DNA of 34,971 nt from Lachnospiraceae bacterium TWA4 (GCA_000875945.1 JPZU01000001.1:1177574-1212544); one strand, 5' to 3'; shown: positions 24,347-34,030, numbered from the stretch's first letter. Program-made: numbers and translations. Notes: a model not told the origin generated them from the sequence alone.

Positions 24347-24421
24347 ATTTTACCTCCCATTAATTTATGAAAAACTTCTTGTAACTGTTAAGGATAACTC
24401 CTTTAAACATCTACATTGCTA

Positions 24422-24450
24422 AATTTAACATATCTGCATATTTGAGTCAA
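24422..24450 (-). promoter_or_regulatory. Promoter of the nucleoside-importer operon
   Basis: Minus strand TTGACT (24450-24445), 17 bases, TAAATT (24427-24422). About 75 bases of leader follow without an evident riboswitch. Confidence 0.65.
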
Positions 24451-24529
24451 CTAAATTCACCAATTTCTCTTTTATTTTTTAATTTTAGGCTATAGTATAA
24501 GTAGAAATTTACCAAAGGAGGTTCTTCTT

Positions 24530-25552
24530 ATGTTTAAGAAACTTAATTTTGATTCCTATGAAAAGAGTCCTCGCATCAATTGTTTATGTGAAGTTCACTA
24601 CTCTAAACAAATGAAACGAATTGTGGAACCTTATTTAAGAAAACGTTTAACAGTCTATGAACTTTGTCGTAAAGAGGATCATGTGATTCACTGCGAATTC
24701 TATAAATGTGATAATCCTAAGGGAATTGTCGTTATCTCTCATGGTTTTTGTGAGCCTTCTGTTCGATATCATGAGACCATTTATTACTTTTTAAAAGAGG
24801 GATATAACGTATATTTACCTGAACATCAAGGTCATGGCTACTCTTACCGTCCTTATTTTAATGAAAAACATCCGGATTATTCATTAGTTCATGTAGAGAA
24901 TTTCTCTGAATATGTCTATGATTTAGACTTTTTAATTACTTCGCTAATTATTCCTATGAAAGAGGGTTTACCTTTGTACCTGTACGCTCATTCTATGGGT
25001 GGTTGTATTGGAGCATTATATTTAGAAAATCATCCAAACGTATTTAAAAAAGCTGTTTTAAATGCGCCTATGCTACAAATTAATATGGGCACGATTCCTG
25101 AATGGTTTGCAAGAACTCTTGCTTCATTTATGTGTAAAATTGGTTTAAAACACCGCTATGCACTCAGCCAAACTCCATTTACAGGTACTCGTGATTTCTA
25201 TGAGTATGAGCATGGTAAATCGTATGCTAGATTTAACTATATTTTCTCTCATACACAAAAAACAAAAGAATATCAAATGCATGGTGGAAGCTATGGTTGG
25301 GTTTTACAAGCATTAAAAGCTACTAAACGCGCGCTAAAAACCTCTGCTTGTAAAAAAGTCACTACGCCTATTTTAATGTTTGGTGCTGGAGAAGATGTCT
25401 TTGTTAAAAATCATGGACAATTAGAGTTTATGCGAAAAGTTGGACATGGAACCTATATGTATGCCAAGCATGCAAAACATGAAATGTACCTTGCTGAAAG
25501 CGATTTCTTAGAAAAGTATTGGGGAATTGTATTTGATTTCTTAAAAAAATAG
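24530..25552 (+). CDS. Alpha/beta hydrolase (lysophospholipase/S33-like)
   Basis: 340 residues, no signal peptide, so cytosolic. Canonical alpha/beta-hydrolase: oxyanion segment VVISHGFCEPSVRYHE, EHQGHGYS, nucleophile elbow YAHSMGG with Ser155, acid Asp289 in FGAGEDVF, and His317 in AKHEMYLAE. The overall pattern resembles monoacylglycerol lipase or lysophospholipase (PldB) proteins. Substrate unknown. AAAGGAGG lies 9 bases before the ATG; a TATAGT -10 at 24491-24496 is likely but its -35 is poor. Monocistronic, divergent from the nucleoside operon and convergent with the sulfate operon. Confidence 0.9.
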   Translation: MFKKLNFDSYEKSPRINCLCEVHYSKQMKRIVEPYLRKRLTVYELCRKEDHVIHCEFYKCDNPKGIVVISHGFCEPSVRYHETIYYFLKEGYNVYLPEHQGHGYSYRPYFNEKHPDYSLVHVENFSEYVYDLDFLITSLIIPMKEGLPLYLYAHSMGGCIGALYLENHPNVFKKAVLNAPMLQINMGTIPEWFARTLASFMCKIGLKHRYALSQTPFTGTRDFYEYEHGKSYARFNYIFSHTQKTKEYQMHGGSYGWVLQALKATKRALKTSACKKVTTPILMFGAGEDVFVKNHGQLEFMRKVGHGTYMYAKHAKHEMYLAESDFLEKYWGIVFDFLKK

Positions 25553-25559
25553 CTAAAAC

Positions 25560-25577
25560 GGGGACCTTTTGGTCCCC
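25560..25577. terminator. Bidirectional terminator between hydrolase gene and sulfate operon
   Basis: GGGGACC-TTTT-GGTCCCC, a 7-bp GC-rich stem. On the minus strand it is followed by GTTTTAG; on the plus strand by a looser AT-rich tail. It lies between convergent genes. Confidence 0.7.
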
Positions 25578-25600
25578 ATTCACTATTTTATATACATTTT

Positions 25601-27217
25601 TTAAATATAATCTGCGTGTCTTACTTCTTTGGAAAGTCCAACTTTCTCACTAATCCAACTTGCAATTTCACTGGCAGATAAAATCACTTCATTTTCCCAT
25701 CCTGAATAGAAGTTTTCATTCTCGCTCTTTGTTTTGCTGACAAGAAGTACAATTAAACCTGCATCTGTTAATACCTTCAAGGTTTTTTCTACATTATCGC
25801 CTTCTTCTGGCTGATAGAGATAGGTTTTCTTGCCTTCTGCATAAAGTCGATATTCAGTTTCACGTACGAGTTTTAATGTTACTTTATCATTTAAAACAAA
25901 TTCAATAACAGCTCCCTTATGACCGTTTTGTAATTCACGTCTTTGCTTTGTAACCACTTTGTCAACTCCACCATCTGATACGGTTGAAGTAATAACACCA
26001 CAAGCAGAAGTCATATTGGTGATACGATCAATTAATATAAGTTCACCCATAGTCTTATGGTTTTTAAAAGTATCAAGTACTACACTGTCTGCAAAAGTAA
26101 GTTCACAAGAAGCAATTTCATTTTTATGAAGTTCATTCGTCTTATTTTGTTCTCCAGAGTTTACATCAATGCTATACTGAATTTTTCTTACTTGTCCAGG
26201 AATTAACTTGGTTCCAACCTTTACAAAAAATGCTTTTCCAGCAGTTAGACTGTCATCATCCATCCAAAGAATCGTAGCTGTCGCACCAGTTGCTACTGGA
26301 ATGTTGGTTCCTGCTGTAAGTACACATCCTCTTGAAACATCTACTTCACGATCAAGCTGAATGGTCACTGGTTGACCTTTACTTGCAATATCAGAACTCT
26401 TATCTCCAACTAAAATACTCTTTACGTGAGCAAGTTCTTTACTTGGAAGTGCTGTAATTTCATCTCCTACATGAATCTGTCCATCTTCCACCTGTCCTTG
26501 GAATCCCCTAAATTCATGATTTGGACGACAAACTCTCTGGATTGGAAGATAAAATCCTTTTTCTTCTTCCTCATCTTCTGCAATATCTACTTGCTCTAAA
26601 TAAGGTAATAGAGCCGGACCTTCATACCAAGGCATATGGTCTGAATGAACAGTGACATTATCGCCTTCTGTTGCAGATACTGGAACAATCAAGACATTTG
26701 CAAGTCCTAATTCTTTCTTCAATTCCTCAATCTGTTCTGTAATTTCATTAAATCTGCCTTCATCATAGCCTACAAGATCCATTTTATTTACTGCAAATAC
26801 AAAGTAACGGATACCCATCAGTGAACAAATTCTTGCATGACGTCTAGTCTGAACAAGTACGCCCTGCTTTGCATCAATTAAAATAATAGATAGTTCTGCA
26901 AATGAAGCACCTACTGCCATGTTTCTTGTGTATTCCTCATGTCCAGGAGTGTCAGCAACAATAAAACTTCTATTGTCTGTTGTAAAATAGCGATAAGCGA
27001 CATCAATTGTAATTCCCTGTTCTCTCTCTGCCATTAATCCATCAAGTAATAACGAATAGTCAATCGCACCACCTCTAGAACCTACTTTTGAATCTAATTC
27101 TAGTGCTTTTTTCTGATCTGCATACAATAATTTTGAATCGTATAAAATATGTCCAATGAGTGTAGATTTACCATCATCTACACTACCACATGTAATAAAC
27201 TTTAATAAACCTTTCAT
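25601..27217 (-). CDS. cysN: Sulfate adenylyltransferase subunit 1 (CysN) with degenerate APS-kinase-like C-terminus
   Basis: 538 residues. The GTPase part has P-loop GSVDDGKST (11-19), EREQGITIDVAYR, DTPGHEEYTRNM and NKMDLVGY, followed by EF-Tu-like beta-barrel domains to about residue 425. With CysD it drives formation of APS from sulfate and ATP at the cost of GTP. Residues about 432-530 resemble CysC, as in NodQ/CysNC fusions: HKGAVIEF, then GKKTYLYQPEEGDNVEKTL and LTDAGLIVLLVS parallel the CysC segments around its P-loop, DGDNVR and the DAGLIV strand. The Walker A GxSGSGKST is replaced by an unrelated segment (about 441-449) and part of the core is missing, so no APS kinase activity is expected. 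Last gene of the operon. Confidence 0.92.
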   Translation of the reverse strand: MKGLLKFITCGSVDDGKSTLIGHILYDSKLLYADQKKALELDSKVGSRGGAIDYSLLLDGLMAEREQGITIDVAYRYFTTDNRSFIVADTPGHEEYTRNMAVGASFAELSIILIDAKQGVLVQTRRHARICSLMGIRYFVFAVNKMDLVGYDEGRFNEITEQIEELKKELGLANVLIVPVSATEGDNVTVHSDHMPWYEGPALLPYLEQVDIAEDEEEEKGFYLPIQRVCRPNHEFRGFQGQVEDGQIHVGDEITALPSKELAHVKSILVGDKSSDIASKGQPVTIQLDREVDVSRGCVLTAGTNIPVATGATATILWMDDDSLTAGKAFFVKVGTKLIPGQVRKIQYSIDVNSGEQNKTNELHKNEIASCELTFADSVVLDTFKNHKTMGELILIDRITNMTSACGVITSTVSDGGVDKVVTKQRRELQNGHKGAVIEFVLNDKVTLKLVRETEYRLYAEGKKTYLYQPEEGDNVEKTLKVLTDAGLIVLLVSKTKSENENFYSGWENEVILSASEIASWISEKVGLSKEVRHADYI

Positions 27218-27255
27218 AATAACATCCCTTTCGTAAACGTAAAACTGCAGTAATT

Positions 27256-28155
27256 CTAGAAGTATCCCTCTCTCTTTCTACGTTCCATACTACCACTTTC
27301 CTCATGGTCAATCACACGACTTGTACGTTCTGATTCTACAGCACTAAGTGTCTCATCAATAATTTCATCAAGTGTTGCTGCATCAGATTCTACACCACCA
27401 GTTAATGGATAACAGCCAAGTGTACGAAATCTAATTCTTCTTGTCTCTACTTTTTCGCCCTCTTGTAATTTTAGGCGGTCATCATCTACCATAATGATAT
27501 TTCCATCTCGTTCAATCACTGGTCTGTCTGCCGCAAAGTATAAAGGTACAATTTCGATATTTTCTCTCTTAATGTACTGCCAAATATCTTTTTCTGTCCA
27601 GTTAGAAATTGGGAACACTCTCATGCTCTCACCTTTATGAATCTTTGTATTATAAAGTTTCCACATTTCTGGACGCTGATTCTTTGGATCCCACGCTTGT
27701 TGTGCATTACGGAATGAGAAAATTCTCTCTTTTGCTCTAGATTTTTCTTCGTCTCTTCGTCCACCACCAAATGCTGCAGTAAAACCATACTTTGTAAGTG
27801 CCTGTTTTAACGCTTGAGTCTTCATAATATCGGTATAAGCTGAACCGTGATCAAACGGATTGATGCCCTGCTTAATCCCTTCTTCATTACTATAGACAAG
27901 CATTTCAATTCCTTTTTCTTTTGCTACACGATCACGAAATTCAATCATTTCTCTAAACTTCCATGTAGTATCAATATGTAAGAATGGAAATGGTGGCTTC
28001 TCTGGATAAAATGCTTTCATTGCAAGGTGAAGCATCACCGAACTATCCTTTCCGATGGAATAAAGCATGACAGGATTTTCACATTCTGCTGCGACTTCCC
28101 TAATAATATAAATGGCTTCTGCCTCTAATTCATCTAAGTGTGATAAATTACTCAT
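27256..28155 (-). CDS. cysD: Sulfate adenylyltransferase subunit 2 (CysD)
   Basis: 299-residue PP-loop ATP pyrophosphatase that forms APS from sulfate and ATP in the cytosol together with CysN. Shows the family hallmarks: [16 protein letters not shown] (PP-loop near residue 30), [34 protein letters not shown] and the C-terminal [13 protein letters not shown]. Length equals that of Escherichia coli CysD. It precedes cysN by 38 bases and follows aprB by 14 bases; GGGGGAG is its ribosome site. Confidence 0.96.
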   Translation of the reverse strand: MSNLSHLDELEAEAIYIIREVAAECENPVMLYSIGKDSSVMLHLAMKAFYPEKPPFPFLHIDTTWKFREMIEFRDRVAKEKGIEMLVYSNEEGIKQGINPFDHGSAYTDIMKTQALKQALTKYGFTAAFGGGRRDEEKSRAKERIFSFRNAQQAWDPKNQRPEMWKLYNTKIHKGESMRVFPISNWTEKDIWQYIKRENIEIVPLYFAADRPVIERDGNIIMVDDDRLKLQEGEKVETRRIRFRTLGCYPLTGGVESDAATLDEIIDETLSAVESERTSRVIDHEESGSMERRKREGYF

Positions 28156-28169
28156 GATATCTCCCCCTT

Positions 28170-28484
28170 TTAGTATTTATTCGATTCTTTGGGATTAATT
28201 TTCAATTTCTTAACAGTTCCATCAAGTGCTGTCATCTCCCAAATGTTTTCCTCTTTTTCTTTGTAGAATTTTAATACTTCACCCTTGCCACCCATATCTG
28301 CTCCTAAGAACAAATCAATGGCAAGATGTTTACATTCCTTTAGACAAGATGTACATCCCCAACAATCTCTCTCATGAAGAATAAATGCCTTTCCATCACT
28401 GTCTTTTTTTATGAGATTTCCTGGACACGCTTCAATACAACGTCCACATTTTACACAATTTTCTTTATTAATTCTGACGCTCAT
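28170..28484 (-). CDS. aprB: APS reductase beta subunit, 4Fe-4S ferredoxin-type
   Basis: 104 residues. Two 4Fe-4S motifs: [16 protein letters not shown] near the N-terminus and [16 protein letters not shown] near residue 50, followed by a tail wrapping the alpha subunit in characterised AprB. It passes electrons to the FAD in AprA for APS reduction to sulfite and AMP. The ATG at 28484 has GGAGG at proper distance; a start six codons upstream would overlap that site. The gene begins within the last 17 bases of aprA, suggesting coupled translation. Confidence 0.93.
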   Translation of the reverse strand: MSVRINKENCVKCGRCIEACPGNLIKKDSDGKAFILHERDCWGCTSCLKECKHLAIDLFLGADMGGKGEVLKFYKEKEENIWEMTALDGTVKKLKINPKESNKY

Positions 28485-30159
28485 GCTTGCCTCCTGTCTC
28501 ATTTAAATCTCTAAGAATAATTTCTATTTTTCCATCTTTATAAATAGAATTGACATATTTTTTAAATTCTTCTTTTTGTTCTGGATAATCGGTATGTTCT
28601 GCAAATCCATGCCATCTAGTTTCTTTTCTCGCTCTAAGATGAGCAATAACACTTTTACAAATGACTAGTCGTTCTCTTACTTCATAAAGTCTTAGCAAAT
28701 CATCCATGGTGCTTGCCCACAGATACTTTAGATTTTCCTGTAAAATAGAAATTCTCTCATCGGCTTCTTTTAGACTTGCTTCACTATATCGATAATCACA
28801 ACTAATTCCACCTGCATACTGATCCATAATTTTTTGCATAGCTTCTTCCATCTGTTCCGTATCCATTAATCGCTGTGGATTTGATAAGAACGTTTCATAT
28901 TCCTTTTTCTTACCTTCTGCCTGATCATTAGAGGTCTTTAATTCAATATCTTTATCTTTGCTAAGGAATTTTATAATCTCTTCAGCGGCAATTTTTCCTT
29001 CAACTAAAGCCCCTGTGACATATTTTTGTGGACAGGCACCTGCAACATCTCCAGCGGCAAATAATCCATCAATGGTCGTTTGTCGCTTCGTATCAATCCA
29101 ATAACCACTAGCTGTATGTCCTCCAACAATATAAGGCTCTGTTCCTTCAATTTCGACATTTTTTTCGCTAGGACCTTTCCCCTCGGCAAGCCATTTAAGT
29201 GTCTGACTCGGTGCCATGTTTAGATAAGCCTTATATAAATCGTCCTCTTGCTCTTTTGAGATTCCCTCTGTTTTCAAATAGCAAGGACCTCGCCCTTTAC
29301 GATTTTCCATGACCGTTCCATACAATCTTTGAGAAGTCGTTAATCCATAGTTTGTCTCATAGACTTCTCCTTTGGCATTGACTTGTTTAGCAGATACTCC
29401 TTGTGCTAAAGTTCCAGTTGGTGCAATGGTATCTTTACACCTTAATGCAATAAAACGCATCTCAAAGGTTGTCATTTCTGCTCCAGCTAAAATCCCCATT
29501 GCGTATCCAGCACCTGTATTAAATGGTGGGTACCACATCTTATGTCTTGAAAATCCCGGATTATTGGGTCTATAAAGTCCTGCTGCTCCACCAGTTGCAA
29601 TAAGCACTGCCTTTGCGTAAATTTCATAGAAAATTGGTTCATTGACATCAAATCCAACAGCTCCAATAATCTGATTTCCATCCATTAAATAGTCTGTAAT
29701 ATTGACATGATTAAGAATCGTTACATTCTCACTGCTCTTAGCTGCATCAGCTAAAATTGGTTTGATATTTTCTCCATTAATCTTAATATTTCTCGTTCCA
29801 CGAGCGACATACTCACCATTTTCATCTTTTAAAATGACAAGTCCTAAATCTTCCATTTCACGAGTTACTTCATTTAAACGCTCGGACATCGAAAGAAGCA
29901 GTTCTTGTGAAGCAATTCCATTGGCATCATTTAATGCATAATCCACATAATCCTGTGGTTTTTTGCCTTTTGTGATATAAGCATTAATCGCATTTACACC
30001 AGCAGCAAGGCAACCACTTCGCTTAATATTTGCTTTTTCAGCAATTAATACGTTTAAATTTGACTGTTTCCCAATGGTATAGGCTGCAAAGCACCCTGCT
30101 GTACCACCGCCAATAATCAATACGTCGGTTTGATAGTTTTTAGTTTGTAACTTGCCCAT
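28468..30159 (-). CDS. aprA: APS reductase alpha subunit, FAD-dependent
   Basis: 563-residue flavoprotein of the succinate dehydrogenase/fumarate reductase family. FAD fingerprint VLIIGGGTAGCFAAY near residue 13, RSGCLAAGVNAINAYI (substrate-side loop), ATGGAAGLYRPN near residue 190 and AAGDVAGACPQKYVTGALVEG near the C-terminal third. It reduces APS to sulfite with AprB. It is shorter than AprA of sulfate-respiring bacteria, and there are no qmo or dsr genes nearby, so this is the assimilatory use of AprBA known from Clostridia, replacing CysH. Located between cysA and aprB. Confidence 0.93.
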   Translation of the reverse strand: MGKLQTKNYQTDVLIIGGGTAGCFAAYTIGKQSNLNVLIAEKANIKRSGCLAAGVNAINAYITKGKKPQDYVDYALNDANGIASQELLLSMSERLNEVTREMEDLGLVILKDENGEYVARGTRNIKINGENIKPILADAAKSSENVTILNHVNITDYLMDGNQIIGAVGFDVNEPIFYEIYAKAVLIATGGAAGLYRPNNPGFSRHKMWYPPFNTGAGYAMGILAGAEMTTFEMRFIALRCKDTIAPTGTLAQGVSAKQVNAKGEVYETNYGLTTSQRLYGTVMENRKGRGPCYLKTEGISKEQEDDLYKAYLNMAPSQTLKWLAEGKGPSEKNVEIEGTEPYIVGGHTASGYWIDTKRQTTIDGLFAAGDVAGACPQKYVTGALVEGKIAAEEIIKFLSKDKDIELKTSNDQAEGKKKEYETFLSNPQRLMDTEQMEEAMQKIMDQYAGGISCDYRYSEASLKEADERISILQENLKYLWASTMDDLLRLYEVRERLVICKSVIAHLRARKETRWHGFAEHTDYPEQKEEFKKYVNSIYKDGKIEIILRDLNETGGKHERQN

Positions 30160-30171
30160 ATCTCTCTCCTA

Positions 30172-31251
30172 TTAAATAACAAATTCTGAGCTTGAAAGTG
30201 CTGCATTTTCAATGGTCTCAACCACTTCATCTTCACCAAACACATAGGCTCTGTAGATAAATACTTTAACACTCTCTCCAATTTCAACAGGTTCTTCTTC
30301 AATTCGTCTCATTCCTTGAATTAACGCTCCATGAATTCGTGCCCAAATCTCTATCTCTTTACCTCTAAATAGAATCTGTTCTACAACTCCTTCTTCAGCA
30401 GATATTTCATATTGCATACTTTCATTTTGCTTAGTGATGCGAACATTTTCCGGACGAATCACTGCCTGAAGACGATCATCTAGTCCATCAAATCCTCGGA
30501 ATCGATGAATATGTTCAATCTTTGTAGGATGTCCCATAAATTGAGCGACAAATGCCGTTTTAGGATTTCTATAGATATCCACTGGTGTACCCATCTGCTC
30601 AATTTTCCCTTTATTGGTAATAATAATCTCATCAGCCACTTCAATCGCTTCGTCTTGATCATGTGTTACAAAGATACTAGTAATTCCGAGCTTTCCAATC
30701 ATTTCTCTAAGCCATGTTCGAAGTTCTTGCCTGACTTTTGCATCAATTGCTGCAAAAGGTTCGTCTAGTAGTAACAATTCAGGATTTGGAGCTAAAGCTC
30801 TTGCAAAAGCGACTCGCTGTCTTTGTCCACCAGATAATTGATTCGGATAACGATTTCCAAGTCCTTTAAGTCCAACTAATTCAATCATCTCTTCTACTCG
30901 TTTTTTAATATCTGCTTTCTTCCACTTATCCACTCTCAAACCAAAAGCAATGTTGTCATAAACTGTCTTATAGCGAAACAATGCATAGCTTTGAAATACA
31001 AATCCTACTCCTCGTTTATTTACTGCTACATCATTGACTACTTTTCCATCAATTAGAATTTCTCCCTCATCGGCTGTTTCAAGTCCTGCAATCATTCGAA
31101 GAATCGTTGTTTTACCACTTCCACTCGGTCCTAAAAGAGCAACTAGCTTTCCTTTTTCAATACCAAAGTTAATATCTTTTGATGCATGATAGTCTTTATA
31201 ATATTTATTAATCGCTTTTAATTCTACATAATTTTTATTTTGCTGCCCCAT
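30172..31251 (-). CDS. cysA: Sulfate/thiosulfate importer ATPase
   Basis: 359-residue ABC ATPase: Walker A GPSGSGKTT near residue 40, Q-loop VFQSYALF, signature LSGGQRQRVAFARAL, Walker B LLLLDEPFAAID, switch His in THDQDEA, then a C-terminal TOBE-like domain (about 235-350) as in CysA. It powers the CysT-CysW channel. The first 17 bases overlap the end of cysW. AAAGGAG precedes the ATG. Confidence 0.95.
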   Translation of the reverse strand: MGQQNKNYVELKAINKYYKDYHASKDINFGIEKGKLVALLGPSGSGKTTILRMIAGLETADEGEILIDGKVVNDVAVNKRGVGFVFQSYALFRYKTVYDNIAFGLRVDKWKKADIKKRVEEMIELVGLKGLGNRYPNQLSGGQRQRVAFARALAPNPELLLLDEPFAAIDAKVRQELRTWLREMIGKLGITSIFVTHDQDEAIEVADEIIITNKGKIEQMGTPVDIYRNPKTAFVAQFMGHPTKIEHIHRFRGFDGLDDRLQAVIRPENVRITKQNESMQYEISAEEGVVEQILFRGKEIEIWARIHGALIQGMRRIEEEPVEIGESVKVFIYRAYVFGEDEVVETIENAALSSSEFVI

Positions 31252-32062
31252 ACTTATCTCCTTTTGCTTCTAATAGACTTCTAAGAACTAAGATAATCAC
31301 TGCCATCAATACTAAAATTGCTGAGGCTCCAAAAGCGCCCGTCAAATCATAGTCTTGATAAAGCATTTCTATGTATAGTGGCATTGTTGTTGTTCGTCCT
31401 CTTAAATGTCCAGATAAAACAGATACTGCTCCAAATTCTCCCATTGCTCTAGCTGAACATAAAACAATTCCATAAAGAAGTGGCCATTTAATATGAGGAA
31501 AGGTAATCTCTCTAAAAATCTGAAATCCTCCTGCTCCCATCAGTGCTGCTGCCTCTTCTTCGTCAGTACCTCTGGCATTTAACACAGGAATAATCTCTCT
31601 AGATACAAAAGGAAGCGTTACAAAGATGGTTGCAATTACAATTCCTGGAACTGCAAATATTAATTTAATTCCTGCAGACTTTAAAGGTTCATAGAGCATG
31701 CTTTGTCTACCAAACGTCAATACATAAATTAAACCTGCAATAACTGGTGAAATTGTAAGTGGCAAATCCATCAATGTAGTCACTAATTTTTTTCCTTTAA
31801 AATCAAATCTTGTCAAACACCAAGAAGCTGCAAGTCCAAAAATTGTATTAAATAGCACTGTAATCCCTGTAATTTTAACGGTTAATAGAATAGACTTTAC
31901 TGCATATTTATCTGAAACAGAACTCCAAAAAGAAGTCCACCCGTCACTAAGTGCTGTAATTAATACATAACTAAGTGGCAACAATAACATGACTGCAAGA
32001 AAAAGAGCGCTAATTCCTATGAGTAACCATTTAACAAAAGTATTTTCTTTTTGTTTGTCCAT
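31235..32062 (-). CDS. cysW: Sulfate importer permease CysW
   Basis: 275 residues with six membrane helices. The permease signature EEEAAALMGAGGFQIFREITFPHIKWPL contains the EAA loop contacting CysA, and ARAMGEFGAVSVLSGHLRGRTTTMPLYIE is typical of CysW. An earlier in-frame start would run through cysT; the ATG at 32062 directly follows the cysT stop and has AGAAAGGAG upstream. Confidence 0.95.
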   Translation of the reverse strand: MDKQKENTFVKWLLIGISALFLAVMLLLPLSYVLITALSDGWTSFWSSVSDKYAVKSILLTVKITGITVLFNTIFGLAASWCLTRFDFKGKKLVTTLMDLPLTISPVIAGLIYVLTFGRQSMLYEPLKSAGIKLIFAVPGIVIATIFVTLPFVSREIIPVLNARGTDEEEAAALMGAGGFQIFREITFPHIKWPLLYGIVLCSARAMGEFGAVSVLSGHLRGRTTTMPLYIEMLYQDYDLTGAFGASAILVLMAVIILVLRSLLEAKGDKYGAAK

Positions 32063-32063
32063 T

Positions 32064-32900
32064 TTACGCTCCTTTCTGTACAATTTTTGCACTGCGATTT
32101 TGAATAATTGCATTGATAAACAATATAATAAATGCTGCTAAAAGCATCACTAACGCAATAGATGTAGCACTTGCGTAATCAAAAGACTGTAATTTTGACA
32201 TAATCATCAATGGTGCAATTTCTGTCTTATAAGGTGTATTTCCTGCAATAAATACAACACTTCCATATTCTCCAAGTCCTCTTGCAAACGATAAGGTAAA
32301 TCCTCCAATAAGCGCTGGTAAAACTTCTGGAAATACAACCTGTCTAATTGTCTGAAACTTTGAAGCTCCAAGACTATAAGCTGCTTCTTCATATTGTGGA
32401 TCAATCTTTTCAAGCACCGGCTGTACCGTGCGTACAACAAATGGGATTCCAACAAATACCAACGCAATGATGATGCCAACTCGTGTATAAGCAAGCTCTA
32501 GACCAAATTTTGCAAAAAAACTTCCAACCCAACCATTAGTTGTTGTCAAATGAGCTAATGAAATACCTGCCACTGCTGTTGGAAGAGCAAATGGTAATTC
32601 AATAATTCCATTCATCAATTGCTTTCCTGCAAACTCATACCTGACAAGCACCCATGCAAGTATTAACCCCATCACTGCATCAATAAACGCTGCAATGAAT
32701 GCCGTTTCAAAACTAACTAGGTAAGCAGACAAAACTCTTGGTTTTGTTACGACTCCAATAAAGTCTCCAATGGACATCTGCGCTGAGAAAATAATCAATG
32801 AGCAAAGTGGAATAATTACAATTAATCCAAGTACTGAAAGGGTAATACCAAGAGTTAATCCAAAACCTGGAATTACTCGTTTTTGTTTTTTTCGCTTCAT
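32064..32900 (-). CDS. cysT: Sulfate importer permease CysT (CysU)
   Basis: 278 residues with six membrane helices. It has the EAA loop EEAAYSLGASKFQTIRQVVFPE and the RGLGEYGSVVFIAGNTPYKTEIAP segment typical of CysT. A Lys/Arg-rich N-terminus precedes the first helix. It pairs with CysW to form the sulfate channel. Ends one base before the cysW start; follows cysP by 21 bases. Confidence 0.95.
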   Translation of the reverse strand: MKRKKQKRVIPGFGLTLGITLSVLGLIVIIPLCSLIIFSAQMSIGDFIGVVTKPRVLSAYLVSFETAFIAAFIDAVMGLILAWVLVRYEFAGKQLMNGIIELPFALPTAVAGISLAHLTTTNGWVGSFFAKFGLELAYTRVGIIIALVFVGIPFVVRTVQPVLEKIDPQYEEAAYSLGASKFQTIRQVVFPEVLPALIGGFTLSFARGLGEYGSVVFIAGNTPYKTEIAPLMIMSKLQSFDYASATSIALVMLLAAFIILFINAIIQNRSAKIVQKGA

Positions 32901-32921
32901 CTGTTCCCACCCTTTCCTTAC

Positions 32922-33968
32922 TTATTTTTCGTAGATTTGATTAAAAATTCCATTATCACTAAAATGCTTCTTTATTACCTCATCCCAACCTCCAAAGTGT
33001 TTGATATCAGTCAACTTAAGGCTAGTATTTAACCATTTACCATCTTCTGGAATCACTTTAATCGTATTGGATGAATTCTTTATGTAATCCTTTAATACTT
33101 CTTTGTCCACTGGTCGGTAGAAATTTTTAGCTACAAGTTGTTGTGCCTCATTCGAATATAGATAACTAATATAGGCTTCTGATATCTTTCGACTTCCTCT
33201 TTCATCTACAACATCATCTACCACTGCTGTTGTTGGTTGACAAAGAATTGATACAGAAGGAATAATAATATCATAATCACTTGAATATTCCTTTAATGAA
33301 AGGAATGCTTCATTCTCCCAAGCAATTAAGACATCTCCTTGTCCGTTTTCTGTAAAAGTTGTCGCTGAACCTCTAGCGCCTGAATCCATGACTAACACAT
33401 TTTTATAAAGTGTCTTCATGCTCTCTATAATCTGGCTTTCACTTTGTCCTTGTTCTTCAAAGTAATACCAAGCCGCCAAGTAATTCCATCTTGCCCCACC
33501 AGAGGTACTGGGATTTGGTGTAATCACATCCACATCTTCTCTTAACAAATCGTTCCAATCATTAATGTCTTTAGGATTTCCTTCTCGTACAAGAAAGACA
33601 ATTGATGATGTGTATGGTGCACTATCTAATGGAAATTCTGATGTATACCCTTCATTAATTAATCCCGCATCTTTTACTGCATTGACATCTCCCTCAAGTG
33701 CTAAAGTCACTACATCAGCTTCTAATCCATTCGCTACTTCAAGTGCCTGTTTTCCAGAACCTCCATGAGACTGTATAATATCAATCTCCTCTCCTGTTTC
33801 GTTCTTCCAATAAGATTTAAATAGTTCATTATAGGAACTATAAAACTCTCTTGTTGGATCATAAGATACATTGACAATTTCTAGGGACGATGTATAACTT
33901 CCCACACGACACCCACAAATTCCTACTAGTACCAACGCTATTACTACGCTTAAAAATATGCGTTTCAT
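32922..33968 (-). CDS. cysP: Sulfate-binding lipoprotein
   Basis: 348 residues. Signal peptide with lipobox ending GICGC (Cys20 the likely lipid anchor). The mature protein is a class II binding protein of the Sbp/CysP group: VSYDPTREFYSSYNELF, QSHGGSGKQALEV, PNPSTSGGARWNYLAAW and WENEAFLSL are diagnostic. A start 15 codons upstream lacks a ribosome site; the ATG at 33968 has AAGGAGGGG. First gene of the eight-gene sulfate operon. Sbp versus CysP (sulfate versus thiosulfate preference) cannot be settled by eye. Confidence 0.93.
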   Translation of the reverse strand: MKRIFLSVVIALVLVGICGCRVGSYTSSLEIVNVSYDPTREFYSSYNELFKSYWKNETGEEIDIIQSHGGSGKQALEVANGLEADVVTLALEGDVNAVKDAGLINEGYTSEFPLDSAPYTSSIVFLVREGNPKDINDWNDLLREDVDVITPNPSTSGGARWNYLAAWYYFEEQGQSESQIIESMKTLYKNVLVMDSGARGSATTFTENGQGDVLIAWENEAFLSLKEYSSDYDIIIPSVSILCQPTTAVVDDVVDERGSRKISEAYISYLYSNEAQQLVAKNFYRPVDKEVLKDYIKNSSNTIKVIPEDGKWLNTSLKLTDIKHFGGWDEVIKKHFSDNGIFNQIYEK

Positions 33969-34007
33969 ATCGCCCCTCCTTTTCCTAGTATTCCTACTAT
34001 TCATATT

Positions 34008-34030
34008 ATTCATACTAGAATACTATGAAT
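34008..34030. promoter_or_regulatory. Candidate operator in the sulfate-operon leader
   Basis: ATTCATA (34008-34014) and TATGAAT (34024-34030) form a 7-bp inverted repeat around a 9-base centre, just downstream of the predicted start of transcription. Related TATTC/GAATA and AATACTAGGAA segments follow towards cysP. A place for a repressor responding to sulfur supply; the regulator is not identified. Confidence 0.4.

Noticed and set aside
28170-30159. Dissimilatory sulfate reduction locus
   Set aside because: AprBA is present, but the short AprA, the neighbouring CysDN and importer, and the absence of qmo, sat and dsr genes point to assimilation.
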